64,000 bases of DNA from Marasmius tenuissimus (taxonomy: Eukaryota; Basidiomycota; Agaricomycetes; Agaricales; Marasmiaceae): assembly GCA_029532415.1 (NCBI GenBank), contig JAQOTA010000058.1:1054001-1118000 (forward strand), read 5' to 3'. Below are positions 36,801 through 50,100 of the stretch, piece by piece. The translations under genes were made by a program, and so were the position numbers. Each line of letters begins with the position of its first letter. Positions within the stretch are counted from its first letter, which is position 1. Under the pieces are notes generated by a model. It had not been told where the DNA came from. It did not search any database and worked only from the letters and a program-made list of their open reading frames with translations.

Positions 36801-39800
36801 CCCCAGCATAAGTGCGAAAGGGGCTCCGAGGATATCCAGTCCGTTAGCTCGATTTTTCACGTACGCCGTGGACCAAACACAGCAAACCATCGCTGCGATT
36901 ACTCCCGCGGAGGGTCAAGATCTTCCTGAAGCGGATTCACCTCAAGACATACCTTCCGACAGTAAAACCCCAATACAGCACGCATTAGATGCACTTGCTT
37001 GGACACAGGACTTTCATGCGAACCCGCTGCTTGCGGGTTGGGTGAGTCTGAACGACAAGTCGGGGCTCAATGTCAAGCGAAGGATAATTAGCGAAGTCTC
37101 GGGCATCGTACCGGTGTTCAAGGGGGAGAAGGTGATCGAGGGCGTAAGCGCAGAAGATTTGGCAGCAGTCATTGGAGAGTTAACACTCGACGGAAATGGA
37201 GAGGTGGCCCGCAAGAAGTGGGATGATAGGTACGAAGAGGAACGAGTATTGCAGAGATACGAAGGTGGTGGAAGGGCCAGTTTCAAGGTTGGGAAAACCG
37301 GATTCCCGTTCAAGGATCGTGGGTTCTACGTTGCAACTATCGTAGCAAAAGAACAAGGGGTCATTCCTGGACTATCTAGAAGGAACACGGCTGATCCAGC
37401 GACTCTTACAGCTGGAGGAACAGACTCTGGTACCAAGACTCCGATATCTTCCACTTCAACATGTCCAGCTATTTTTATTGTCTCAACGTCTTACAATCCC
37501 TCCACCCTATCCGCGCCTTTCAATCCCTCTTCTTATAACCCATACACGCTACCTATAGGCCGGGTTCACTTGGATGCCTGGATCCTTGAGACTCTTGACC
37601 CGTACAACACCAAGGAGAATTACGCTGTTCCTTCAGCCAGGTGTACCAGACTGACATGCATTGATTACGATGGGCCTGTTGCCAACTCCGTGGTCTTCAA
37701 CTACAACGGTGGCTACATGGCCAGAGCACTCAACGGGCTGGATGTCGCCATGCGGGAGAGTCGAGGACCGTTGATACGAATTCCCAATCACGCGTTGGTA
37801 CTGAAAGGCCGGGGAGGTGATGATGATGATATCGAGGACGAGGACATGTTGAGGAAGCGAGGGAAGAAGCCATGGAGAATAGGTTCTGCAGGCGGGAAAG
37901 CAGGATGGAGGAAGGTTCCGAGTAAACGACTTGAAGGCGTTAAAGAACGGAGACTTGTCGTGGAGAGCAAGTTCCATCTCGGAAAGAGGACGTTCGAGAG
38001 CTTAATTTCGGTTGGTTATACACGGGAGCAGAGGAAACGTACTGAGACCACTTCAAAATCGAATGTTCCTGAAGAGGACACGCGGGAAGCCAGTACATCC
38101 GATACGGAGAAGTCGAACGATGTTCCACGAAGTCTCATAACTTCTATTGCGAGCACCGATAACAAATCAGTTTCGTCTATCTCCTCCGCCCCTTCGACCA
38201 TTTCCAAGGCAAGCTCGAGGACTTTGAGCCCTCCACCCAGTCAAAGCCGTCGAGAACGCACGCTCTCCAACATCTCTTCGACTTCAAATGTAACCGCAAT
38301 GCCTGGCTCACCCCCGACGACATTCCGTGGCCGGTCCAACTCTCGGTTCCTTCGTGACCCTGCAGTTCACGAAGACTTCCTGGTAGGCGAATGGGTCATT
38401 GATATGGAACTCTATCCAGAAGGTTACGAGGTTGTAGTACGCACGCGTGTTCCCACCACTACAGATAACACCGGCGGCGTCGATGGTCTGATCGCACTGG
38501 AGTCCGTCTTCGAAAATGGTAACAAGGATCAGGATAAACCGGTGTTCCCATTCAGCTACAGTATCTATCGACTACCACACACCCTTGGGATCGATGCGTT
38601 GGGTGCCTCTACCAAGCCGGTACCCAAAGGAGGGGAAGAGGAGGAGCAACCTACGAAACACCTCCTGAAGATGAATTTGCCAACTGGCGAGTACATGAAG
38701 AGCTACAGGCAGCCGCAGGAACCGATTAAGGATCCGTTGACTGGGGAGATGCGGGAGCCCAAGGAAGTTGAGACCCCAAAGTGGTTGTCGGCACTACAGA
38801 CTCCGGAGGTGTCCGGCAGAGCTCAGAGTGTTATCGTTGGGTTAACCATCAGGCCAAGTAGTAACGGGAAGAAGATCAAACGGCGGAAGAAGGTCCTCGT
38901 GTTCGATGATAGCTCTGAGGGCGGTAAGGAGCTCGACGTTGTTGATGAGAAGGACGACCACGGCAGGGAGACGGGCCACAACGTAGATGGTGTCATTGAA
39001 CGGTGGGCATCCAACTCAATTGTCGCCTGTAGCAACTGGGCTCACAGCTCCCTAGGCTCAGGAATGAACCGGATACTATTCCGTTCGGTCTCAGCAGACC
39101 CATCGCCATCTCACAGACACTCGTAGATCGCGCCGCGGTGGAGGCCGAAGCGTCGAAGCAAGCGGATCTCGCGCGCTCGAGCGCGGCTGGTGGCGACGGA
39201 AACGAGACTTCAGGAAGCCCGAATCCTCAAGAGGGCGAAGGTGGCGAGGTACGTTCCCAGAGTAACGCCCCTTTCTGTTTCCTCACCCACACGTCACAGG
39301 TGAAAGGAGATTCGGTGGCGCTTAGTCGATCTTCCTCGACAAATGCTATCGCCGCTGCTGCGCAAAACCTCACTCAGCCTCTAAACGGGGGCAAGTCGGG
39401 CTTCCTTGGTATGGGACTTGGGTTGGGATCTTTCTTGCAGATGTCCTCGCGGCGCTCAAGTAGAACCGGCACCGGCGGCAATAAGGTTACCGAGAATTCC
39501 GACACGGACTCTGAGCATGGAGGGGTGGCTAACTTCGATAGCCACGCCACCGAAAACTTAATCACGACGGCTCAAAGGACTGTGCAGCAAGATTGGTGGA
39601 TGTTCATGATTGTTGGTCTCATAGCCTTCTTACTGGGGAGCTTCATGAGATCCCTTTTGGAACCCACCGATTTCGTGTACATCGCTCCGTCGTCCGCCGA
39701 TGCCAGCTTTGCGAGCGGTAGCGAGTGGAGGGAGGTCAAGAGGGTTGTAGAACTGCCGTCGGGAGGAAGATGGGATTTGTGGATTGGTTTTGTGAGGCGC

Positions 39801-39809
39801 CGAGGTTGA
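33839..39809 (+). CDS. Giant multi-START-domain protein with C-terminal membrane anchor
   Basis: About 1,850 residues. The start ATG is 33839-33841; intron 33853-33906 joins MDGSR to LRQSWDNALNDAETRF. The first START-like region has EDIYRLVLEVPAGDELVSLE, WRAVLSTPELRSEWDPAVVD and NPRDTVTIARTI. A second, clearer START region has DELTELWHL-type sequence near 35765, SVVLKTVYKSPTTIHVFSF, IDLQGWAIEALSPTTTRLTL and MINSLAGIGDFAIKWG (to about 36220). Regulatory-looking low-complexity sequence follows, then another folded block near 38370-38560 (HEDFLVGEWVIDMELYPEG). An intron of 53 bases near 39005-39057 and one near 39248-39300 lead to the last exon, with a hydrophobic helix WWMFMIVGLIAFLLGSFM (39595-39650). 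Such proteins bind lipids; the anchor suggests a membrane-contact role. Partner and ligand unknown. Confidence 0.75.
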
Positions 39810-40748
39810 ATGTTGTGTAATCTAGGTACAGTATAATTACCCATGTACTTGTATAATGTTACTATTGTATTCCCGATCAAGAGTTCGATGATAACGTTTG
39901 AAGTTTGGGATGGGGGCCACGATTTGGGGTCTCCCACACTCGGGAAGTCGTGCGATTCGAAGTCGCAAATCTGACAGTACTGTATTATGTTCGGAATGTC
40001 AAAGCGAGCAAAGCAAGTGTGCCTCTCAATGATTCCGCGTGTTGTCGGACGTGGTGGAGATCGAGGTGCCCGTATTTGCCATCCGTCGTGGTGGTTCCTG
40101 CCCGGTGTATACTCAGGTCTCCGAAGAGCTGCGGATTCCAGGACGAGGGTGTCCTGCCAGGTCCTCCCCTGTCGTTCCCGCCTGCGGAAGTGGCGGTGGA
40201 GTGAGATTTGAAAGTCATCTTTGGGGAAGTACTAGTTATTTTGTGGTCTGCTTCACTCGTTAGTCTGAGAACTTGTGCAACGGGCGTCGACGGAGATCAC
40301 GGAACCTTCGATGCCTCCCCGTGGGCCTGTGCAATGTGTTGCAGTTCGCTATCACTGGACGCGACTGCGGATTTGCTCACTTGATCTGTTTGAAGTATGA
40401 ACTATGAGATCATGCGCTGTCAGAAATCCACTCGAGTTACAAAAATAAAGTGCTTTTCAGTGAGTCTGAGGATGAAAGAAGAGGAATACGTGTCAGGAAG
40501 CAGGCTGACCGCTGCAGGCCGTCGTTGCAGCTGACCGCAGTCTGGAAAGAACTTGGGAGAAGTTGGGACGAACTGGGGAGTTTGAGCGGCGAGCCGGTTA
40601 TATTTTTACCCCCCAGATTTCGGCAAGTCGGCCGGCTAAAACTAGGCATCAGGAGCAGAAAATAGTCTCACAGTCGGTCGTCGTCTACGGAACACCGTGC
40701 CCGTTCTCTCTTCTCTCTAGCAGCCAGCACATTCACCTCTCGACTAGG
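39810..40748. other. Long 5' region of the MADS-box gene, no gene seen
   Basis: About 940 bases without a supportable frame. The last 60 bases before the ATG are pyrimidine-rich (CTCTCTTCTCTCTAG near 40705), as at fungal transcription starts. The short frames on either strand here lack family resemblance. Confidence 0.6.
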
Positions 40749-42582
40749 ATGGGACGACGCAAGATCGATATTACACCCATAACTGTGAGTCGGACCCACA
40801 ATTTAGCTTTGCTCTTGACTTCCCACGACTGCCAAGTCCCTGCTTGCTATTCCTCCGTCCATTTGTCTCTTCTTTCCAACACTTTCTTCATTTCGCACTT
40901 TCTCTCTATCACCCAGCTCTTTTGCACCTGAACGGTGAACTGATACCCCTCATCTTTAGCACGAAAGAAACCGTTCAGTAACCTTCTTAAAGGTGAGCCA
41001 AGCCCTTCTGAAGCTATTTTTGTCGGCAACGCCCTTGCTCTGCTTGGCTTGGCATTCCACAAAAAAGCACCAGAATTCTATTATTACAAGTCGAAGTATA
41101 TATATTCTGACCTTCTACCATGACAGCGAAAGACTGGGCTCTTCAAGAAGGCATATGAACTAGGTGTTCTGTGTAGTGTGGATATTGCAGTAATCATCTT
41201 TGGTACGCCATCTGTCCCTTTTTTGTTTTCTGTTTGAAGCTGACGTAGTTCTTGCAGACACGAAACCTGCTCAATCAAACCAGGGCCGTCCCCAAGTTAA
41301 ACTTTGGGAATATTCCTCTTCTTCGAATGGAAAAGAGACCGTCAAGAGGTACCTGAAATTCTCAGGCGACCGAGATCTCAAAGGTCCTGGAGACTTTGGT
41401 GATGCGAAAGCTAAGGGTGGGAAGGGCGATGCCGCTGACGATGATAAGGATAATGACGACGAAGAGGACGAGGGGGACGATGAGGGAGAGGATGAGGAGG
41501 AGGCAGAGGAACAACTCCGGGCGACTAAGAGAAGGAAAAGTACGAACGCGAGTTCGGCGGCCTCCACGAGTGTATGTTCACTCCTGATGATCTAACGTTC
41601 TTCCTCACTAACTTGGAATTAGCAGAGGCGGCACTCTCAATCCTCAAAATCCGCCAACAAAGTCCACTCGTCAAAGCATCGTTCCTCGTCTCATCGTTCG
41701 AATTCTAAGCGCTCGAAGAACAGGAAACGTTCCCCTACGCCCGCAAGTAGCCTTAGCGAGGTTGCGACCCCCACGAACACCTCATCAGACGACAGTCGTC
41801 CAGGCACTCCACCACCAATCGCCCTCCCACCACCCGTTACCATGTCGCGCGGCCTGACCGGACAACCAGATCCAGTCTACGGCATGAATTATATTCCTAC
41901 CCCCCCTTCTCCTGCACCTTCTTACAGCGGAAGCTCGTATAATAATGGAGGAGGGAGCTCATCGTATCCCGGCCCTTCATACCCCCCTTATCCTGGGTCG
42001 GGCTCCTACAGATCCGCGTCGGAAATAGACGTGAAAGCATACAGACAGATGTTGCTTGACCAGCAACACCCATACCGCCATTCAGCGCAAACCCAAGCTG
42101 ACGGTAGCAGCCCCAATTTTGAGGACTTGCTATCGATCTTTGAGAGGGAAAACCCGGCTGGTCCGTCTCAAGGGCACCCCTACTCGTATCCGTATCCACC
42201 GCAACTGCACACCCCGCATCCCTCATATCCGCCCTTTCCTCAAGTCCAACAACGGCATCCTCACCCATTCGCTTTGAATATGAATTTACTGCAGGACAGG
42301 GAGAAGGAGAGTGATAATCTGGCAGCGGTGTGGCCCGGGTCTCAACCGCGGCCTCTCAATGGACCGACGCCAGCATCTACTAGCTGGCTCGATCATCTCT
42401 CCACAGCACCAAGATCTTTCGGCGAGGATAGATTCGAGAGATACGAAAGAAGAGGAAATTTCATCGAGGAAGATTTACTAGCCGGCGCCTTTGGGACTGG
42501 TATAAGTCGGTCGGGGAGAGATTCGGTTGGCTCCGGTGGTGCAGATTCAGGTTTCAAGAGGAAACGAGAAGAAGATTCATGA
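40749..42582 (+). CDS. MADS-box transcription factor, MEF2/Rlm1 type
   Basis: DNA-binding regulator. The MADS box is spread over several exons: [12 protein letters not shown] (40749), [11 protein letters not shown], then [20 protein letters not shown] and VIIF, followed by an exon starting DTKPAQ. MGRRKI and the [13 protein letters not shown] helix place it in the MEF2/Rlm1 class rather than the SRF/Mcm1 class; Rlm1 acts below the cell-wall integrity MAP kinase. A strongly acidic stretch ([15 protein letters not shown]..., near 41440-41510) follows, then a Ser/Arg-rich part and a long Pro/Tyr-rich disordered activation-like tail ending KRKREEDS with TGA at 42580-42582. The first intron (after TPIT) is unusually long for this window, about 170 bases. 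Confidence 0.9.
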
Positions 42583-43256
42583 AGGACTAGTAGATCGATG
42601 GATGGATGTATACGGACTCGAAGAATATAAGTATAGCGATAATTTATGCTCATGGAGGCCATTTATGTGTATATATTGGAATCAAGTATGTTGGATGTGT
42701 ATCTAGTACCTACATGTTGCTCATTGTCCGTCTTGAATAATCGCCAATCCTGGAAGCGACACGCTGTTTCAAAGACATCGACAAGAGTTACGGTAGGTGC
42801 TGCGCTTCATATCAAGGCGCGCGCCACGAACTCTTTCGCGGCCGCGGAAGTTGCCGACCTCTTTGGTAAGTTAGTTGTCCGTTGGTCGTCTCTCCCTCCC
42901 CAAAATGGCCACGGCCATTGTATTTTCCGACGGGAAAGCTGTCCTTTCGAGGTCAGACGTTAATCCATTCTGATAAGTTTCCTCGAGTGTTGCCATCAAA
43001 ACTTAACCAAGTCTAGCGTCGCCACAAATCCTGTTGGATGCCTGATACAAATACGTCTTAACTTCTAGCGACAATCGCCTAAAGTGCGGCTCGGTCAAGA
43101 GAACTTCAAATTTTGGTCATGCAAGGTCATGCACCAAGCTGGTTTCAATATCGTTTCAAAGTTTTACGAAACTAAACGAGTCCATGAAGGTCCATAGTCC
43201 GACTACGTACAAATATAGTAAATAGGAATTATCGTGACGCTGGAATTATTTCAATA
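42583..43256. other. Convergent intergenic region, no gene seen
   Basis: About 670 bases between the ends of the MADS-box gene and the dioxygenase gene. A 106-codon plus frame (42646-42963) shows no family features. I see no RNA gene. Confidence 0.6.
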
Positions 43257-44898
43257 TCAAAGAACGAAGACGAAAACGAAGTTGAAGAGCAAGGCCAACA
43301 AATCGTAGCCTGAACGCAAGTCACCAAAGCCAAAGCCTCCGTTGGAGCCGTTGGACGCGTCCGACGAGCCATTGACACTGGTCGACTCAGTGGAGTTGAG
43401 ATAGTTGGTGTTGGTGATAGAGTACGACGCGGAGGAGTTAACACCGACGGCTATAAATGATGATTCGTCAGGATAAAAACGAGATGGTAGAGGCAGAAAT
43501 CGGCGTACTGATATACCCAAGAATACCGTCCTCGATGCTGTCGCCGAGAAGCTCCAAGGCAAGGTAGGCATTGTTTCCGTCCGCGTTTTCTTCCGCCAGG
43601 ATACTGTCCTCGTCGTTCGTTGTGCGCTCGTTCGTGTTGGTGGTGTAAGGGCTGAGAGCGAAAACCTTGTCGTTCCAGGTTTCGTTGAAGAAGAATTGTC
43701 CGATATGAAGAAGGCTTCCGGAGTGCGAGATGAGAGTGCTAGAGGTTACAAACGGGTATCAGCAAGGACATAACGGTAGCACGGGACAGGCAAAAACCAG
43801 CTCACCCATTCTCAGACGTGGAGTAGTTCATGTGCACCATAGTATGGACGTGTGGGGTGCGCCCAGAGTAGTATCCGGGGTAGATCGTAGTGAGCTCGAC
43901 GATACCTCCAGAGCTAGTAGCGAATCCTCCTCGGAGGAAGGTCTCGTTGCGAGCCAAAGCAGTGGAGCTCATTCCTCCTCCTCCTCCTCCCATGCTCCCA
44001 CCTCCTGGGGGTCCGGAGGAGCCGCTGGATTGTGCAGCTTCGGACGTAGATGCCATAGACATTGATGGAGGGGCGCCGGAAGAGTCACCGCCAGGACCTC
44101 CGGAGTCACCCCCACCACCTCCCAAGCTCGTGGGGTAACCGCTATAGACACCGGTCGCGTTCGCTGTAGATGCGTGTGGGTCAGAAACCGAACAAAGTGA
44201 CTTGAGATGGTGGACTAACCTGCCCAGATCTCGACAAACACGTCGTCCATGGGGGTACAGGTGCTTACATCCATGACACCAATGTCGATGACGAGCTTGA
44301 GTCCACTATAAAAAGCGATCGTTAGGAATCTCTAGACAGAAGTATAAAGCAGGCCTACCCCTGGTCCTCTCTAAGGTCCTGTCTAACCATCTCGTTATTG
44401 ATGTAATACGGGCCTTCAGTGACTTCAGGCGCCATGATACAGGTAGTGCTGGGCGTGGAAGGCAAGGTAAGTAAATTTTCGAGTAGAGAAGCCTTGGCTT
44501 TACTTACTTCTGAAGTGTGGTATAGTGAGGGGCCGCTGCACTGGAGGTGCTCGAAGCAGAACCAGACGACGAAGCTGACAATTGGCGCTTCGCAAGTGCA
44601 CGCTTGGCGCGGCGTCGAGCATTGAAGGCCGCAATGTTTGCGTCGCATGCCCTTGCTTGTATATGACGCTTTTGAGCAGCCAGCTAGAATGTCATAGATC
44701 AATACTGATGCCTTAAGTGGAAAAACTGAGAAGCGCGTACCTCTCGTCTAGCAAGCTCTTCAGGAGTGTGCTCCGGCTCTGGACCAGGATGGGCTAGTAA
44801 AGAGTGGCTGTCAGGAAACGGCGAAAAAGAGAAGTAGGATACACACCCCACACGGAGGTACTAAGGACGACAATGGGAAGAATGGCGGTGAGTTTCAT
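43257..44898 (-). CDS. Secreted intradiol ring-cleavage dioxygenase, probably GPI-anchored
   Basis: Extracellular non-haem Fe(III) dioxygenase of the catechol-cleaving type, probably acting on lignin-derived aromatics. The start is at 44898 with a signal peptide (MKLTAILPIVVLSTSVWA), then a basic propeptide-like region. Core blocks: CIMAPEVTEGPYYINNEMV, VIDIGVMDVSTCTPMDDVF, VEIWAANATGVYSGY, FLRGGFATSSGGIVELTTIY and PGYYSGRTPHVHTMVHMN. Visible iron-ligand candidates are the Tyr of GVYSGY, the Tyr of PGYYSGR and the two His of PHVHTMVH. A Gly/Ser/Pro-rich insert (about 50 residues, 43970-44130) sits between the two halves. The C-terminus is Ser/Asn-rich then ends hydrophobic (LLALLFNFVFVFVL), as for GPI attachment. 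Four to six introns are present. Confidence 0.87.
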
Positions 44899-45649
44899 TG
44901 TTGGGAGTGTTCGTTGGAGTGTTTGTTGAGGAAGGGAGGAAGGGAAGTTTGTGTACTGAGGACTCGACATACTTCAACCTTTTATACATCGTAGCACGAC
45001 TGCGTATTGTGCGAGTAGTCGGCGACGCAGTTTTTTGACCCCTGTCATCGTTCGACGTCGAGTACGTCCTTGCGACCACTCGCACTCGAGCACAAAGATA
45101 ACGCCGTGGAAGAATTACAGCCACAAACTTTGATCCTAAGGTACTGGTCTATCCCGTTGAAAGCATTTACTACAGAACTTTACTGCGGAGCTCTAGCTCT
45201 TAGGAATACAGTATGCCGGGGCTTTTTAGTCAAGCCCCAGGCTTCAACTTGCTGGACTTTGCCTGGACGTTGTCGAAAACACCTAGGGCTTGCACAGGGC
45301 TGTAGTCCACACCGTACCGCGGAAGATCATCGATCCCAAATGCCCGGGCAGTGATTGGTGCAGAAGGGATAAACTTTGAGCCAATTAACTTGGACCTGGA
45401 GCCGCAGCATAATGGATCATTTGCATACAGCAAGTTGAACACCGAAGGCGACGTCTCGGACAAGTTGAAACTTGAAGAGAATTTGAAGCGCGCGTGCTTG
45501 TGATGGTATGTCCGTAACAGTCCGAGTTCCCACGACAGGATTTCCCAAATTGGGGCACATGCTGTGAATGGCCGGCGCGGTCCGTTCCCGGTTTTCCCTT
45601 GAACGCGCTTTACGTGAGTCAAAAATACGAAGACCTCTTTCCACCAACC
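44899..45649. other. Divergent intergenic region, no gene seen
   Basis: About 750 bases shared upstream of the dioxygenase and uL3m genes. Overlapping short frames on both strands do not resemble any family. Confidence 0.55.
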
Positions 45650-46859
45650 ATGCTCAGGTTATGGGGGGTCTCCCAAAAGCCGATACCGCAGCTCCATTTC
45701 ACATTATTAAGAAGGATTCATACCTCTACAGCTAAGTCAGCTGCCGCGGCTTCGACTTCAGCTTCAACGTCCTCTACGCCTGCTACACCTCAACAATGGC
45801 ACCCCAACACAGTCCGAACAGGTGTTATTGCACGGAAACGGGGGATGGCGTCTTTGTGGAATGACCAGGGTGTGCGCATGCCAGTCACTGTACTTCAAGT
45901 GAGTTTACGAGCCATCTCGTCCCCGAGGCGCGCTGTCTAACTCTCCCGGTCATTCTAGCTAGAAAATTGTCAGGTCACCGCCAACATTGTCACTGTCCGA
46001 AAAGACCAGTCGGAGTATCATGCTGTACAAGTCGCAGCTTCCGACAAGCCAGCGAAGACGACTACGCGACAGATGCAAGGGCATTTCAGGAAGGCTGGTG
46101 TGGCTTTCAAGCGAATAGTTCGAGAGTTTCCTGTCACCCCAGACGCGCATGTGCCAGTCGGTACGTGTTGTCCATTTCTTCGGCATGTTGGAGCTTGACA
46201 CTGACTGAGAAGTGTATAGGAACGACATTATCTGCGATACACTTCGTACCCGGTCAATTCGTGGATGTTGTCGCCAATTCGTGCGTTTCGTTCCGTTTAA
46301 ATAGTCACAGTCTACAATACTGAGCGAAAGACTGTCTCCAGGTTGGGAAAAGGTTTTGCTGGAGGAATGAAACGATGGGGCTTCAAGGGATTGAGAGCCA
46401 GCCACGGTGTTTCCGTATCACATAGAAAAATAGGTTCAACTGGTGCTCACCAGGTGAGTGCATCAGAGCTTCTTCCCACCTTCTTCAATCATTGATAGCA
46501 AAGAATTCTAGGATCCTGGACGAGTTTGGCCCGGGAAGAAAATGCCTGGTCGCTTGGGAGGCGAACGGATAACAACACAGAACCTCGCAGTCGTTAGGGT
46601 GGACACGAATTTGAACTTGATATATGTCAAGGGTGCCGTCCCAGGAATCGACGATGCACATGTGCTGATCAAGGACGCAAAGAAGAAGGTGGTCTCTCTT
46701 GGACAACATAACCAAGCCAAGGGCCTCTATGAAAAGGTACTGCCGAAGGGAGTTGACGACCTTCCATTCCCCGCTGGGACAACCGAAATGGCCAAGTCGT
46801 TACCTTCGGTCATAGAAGCACCGTCATACCGCAAGAGCCCCTTTGTCGCCCAAGAATAA
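45650..46859 (+). CDS. MRPL9: Mitochondrial large-subunit ribosomal protein uL3m
   Basis: Mitoribosome protein near the peptidyl-transferase centre entrance. ATG at 45650 opens a basic presequence ([20 protein letters not shown]) and an Ala/Ser linker. The uL3 fold follows: [89 protein letters not shown], then [19 protein letters not shown]. These last blocks contain the strongly conserved GMKRxxF...G...H...GS and KMxGxxG motifs of L3. Four or five introns split the gene. It ends at 46859. Yeast MRPL9 is the named relative. Flanking genes give no functional link. Confidence 0.92.
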
Positions 46860-47161
46860 ACATAACTCCAATAGCTCATATTCTACACTCAGCTAATGAG
46901 GTTGTAATGAGGTACTATTAGCGTACTAGTATGCATCACAGTTCCCTCTCTACGTAACGAATCCGGAATAACGTGCCGCGCGCAAGGCCCAGCTTGTTCA
47001 TTTGTTCGATGACATAAGGAAAAAAACTTAGTAGCAACGTTTGCCATGACCCTTAACAAGGCTTGACTTGAAATTCCTCAGTTCTCTCTCCCGACCCTCA
47101 TTTTCACCAATTTCCATACTCTCTGTATTTCATATACCTTTCTGTATTTCTTTAGATCGCG

Positions 47162-50100
47162 ATGGCTGGTTTCCTTCGCAAAAAGTCCAAAGTCTCGGAT
47201 CCACCAGCCAAGTCAAGCCCTTCTCGGCCCCTTGAACCTTCACCAACCGCTGCCAGCCCACCGACAACTCCCCTGTTCGCTCGATTTGCGTCTTCACAGC
47301 CGAACAATGGCCCTTCTAATGCTCAGAAACCGATGGTTTCCTCTCCAATGATGCTCTCCTCGCACAAGGAAAGCAGTTCTCCCACCAAGCGTCACGTTTC
47401 AGCAGGACAACCTATGCAGTATGGAGCTGTTGGACGGGAAGGACCTGGTACGGGTACAGGTGCAGTTCCAAGTTCATTCGATGCAGAAAATGCTACGCGA
47501 ACAGCGCGATCTGTCTCTGCACAATCGCCAAACCCATCTGCAGGTCGTACTCGAATCGTTTCCCCCCCTATCCAGGAAATGCCTCCTTCACGTACTTCAA
47601 ACGTGGAGAAGCCTCTTCCTAGCATCATTCCTGGCGAACCTCCACAACAGTACTCTGCCACGAATCGCATGAATGGAAAGGTATCACCTTCAACCAGCCC
47701 CGTGTCCCCGCAGAAGAGGTCTACTTCGATAAACTCGCAAGCTATTCCGACAGAGTCTAGGTCCAGCATGGTCAAACCTACAGGCGTTTCCAGCAACGGT
47801 CGAAGAACTTCCACCGATTTCTCCGTTGTCCCAACTCAAAGCCCCGGGCAGAACGGATATCGCAATTTGCCTCGCAAATCGTCTAACCAGGATTTGACTC
47901 AAAGTCAAGGCATCAGGATCCCGTCAAGTAACATCAACCATGGATTTCACGACCACGCTGGCACGCCTCCTTCCCATGCGGGGGCAGCCGCAATGCCACC
48001 GTCAGCGTTTCGCGTGAGTTTGACTTTTGTTATTCACTCGCTTAAACTTATAGGGATCATTTACGAGCAGTCAACCCAAAACGATGCTTCGTCCGTTCCG
48101 AATGATTTCAGTTCGGACGACTTTGTGAGGGCAATTCAGTTCACTCCTGACGCCTTTCGTTCTCACCAGAGCCTGTAGGATTTGTGGTTGAGGTCAGCGA
48201 ACGCTGCATCGATTGTCCCCACTCCAACCCCTCCACCTCCTCAAGAAACACCTTCACCGAAGATCTCGAGGAAACCGTCGCACCAGGGCCTGGCTCCTGT
48301 TGAGCAACCTTCTGTGAAGATGATTGGTCCTCCTGCCAACGGTCCGATGAGAGGCAAACCCCTCATCTTCTCAGCTGTCGCAAATGTGGACGTTGTCACT
48401 CCATCCCCGCCAGTACCACCTGCTAGGGCACCAACAAATGGATACGGTCCCACTTCGGCCGAGCTGGCCAAATCATACCCATCACCACCTATCGAATATG
48501 CTTCCATCCACCCTTCTACACAACACCAGAATGCATCCTCTTCGTTCAGTCCTCAACCGGCTTCCGTTCAAAGACCCATTACACACATTGATTCCAATGA
48601 ACCGACTCGTAGCCATCTCACCACATCACCTCGTGGGCGTCCACCAGCATCTTATGTCTCCCCAGAGAGCCCACAACAGCAGAGCAAACGTCATTCACAA
48701 GCATCTTCTCGTAAAGTCTCTTCAGCGAGTCGACTACCGGAAAGTCAATCCCATTCTCATCGTACTCTTACCAAACCCAGACCGACGACACCCACGAAGC
48801 AGCGTCCATCCACGCCGAAACATCGTCCGGTCACCCCCGTATCCCCTGAAAGCTCCACCCGGAAAATAGAAACGGTCACAAGTCCGGAGAGAAATAACGC
48901 CGCGGTGCTGTCGGCTGCTCTTTATGACGATGACCCTTTCGCAAAGACTGAAGTAGTGAAGTTGGTCCGGCCATCGACAGCGTCATCGTCCCGAGATGAA
49001 CTGCCTCCCCCACCCGCACCGAAGGACAAGGATCTCACGAACAGTAACACTTCTTTTGCACCACGGATGGACGATCCCTCTCCGATCTCCCTGTCAATGG
49101 AACCAGAAGCATACAGAGACACGGTATTCAGGCATGAACCTACTCCCACGGAAGGTTTCGATGCATCAGAACCTATCCGACCGTCAACAGGGTCGCGCTC
49201 AGTCAGGAACTCACAGGAATATCGAAAAGCTGTTGAACCAGCTCAGGCAATCGACGTTGAAGCTCCGCGCCCTGTAACCCCACCACCCCCTCCATCTCGC
49301 AGTCAGGTCCCACCGACACCCGCTACGCCAGAGGAATATCGTACCGCTCGGACGCGGAGAAGGGGAGACAAACTCGCGGTAAAAGAAGTGCCTGACGCGG
49401 TGAAATCTTTACCGGTCAGGGAGGATCGCCCTGCCGAGCCATTCCCTCTGCGATTGTTGGTCGTAGAGCCTGCCGTATTATCGTCATTACTTTCGTATCT
49501 TTCTTTCTATGAGTGGTGCACGCTGTTGTGTCTTTCTAAAGGCATCCGTGCAACACTCTGGGAAAGTCCGCAGCTCAAGGAAGAGGTGCTTGAGCGATAC
49601 CTCGACACCGTGGGGTATTCTCGGTGGACATGGCCCGAGCAGGAGCCTTTGACGTTGAGTCTTGAGGTATGTTCAGAATGCGGCCTGTACAGGTATAAGG
49701 GCTTACGGATTCGATAGGATCTCCATAGCTATATGAGAGGGGTATCTCTTCCTACGCACGAATATGCTCGCGCATCGGAGTTGGTATTGCAAGCCAGATC
49801 GAGTGCCCCTTCTGAACGGGATGAATCGGTATTTGAGAGGGAGATGCAACTAGTTCAAGCAACTCGCGCATACAATCGTGTCCTTTTACGTCTGAGGGTT
49901 CAGGCGGAGAAGGAAGCGAGTAATCCTTCCTTCAGCTCGATGTCTCCGTCGAGCTTCAAGGGCAACCAATCCCCTAGATATCCCGGTTCTCAACCTTCGA
50001 GCCGTGCACCATCCCCCACTAGATCATCCTTCTCCCACCATCATGGGAACGGGGCCAATAATCAACCTATTCCTCCTCTTCCGAACTTCAGTGCCCTCAG

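Noticed and set aside
39940..39985. GATTCGAAGTC resembling a tRNA T-arm.
   Set aside because: No acceptor, D-arm or anticodon stem could be built around it.
41440..41515. GA-rich repeat that might be a satellite.
   Set aside because: It is in frame and encodes the acidic stretch of the MADS-box protein.
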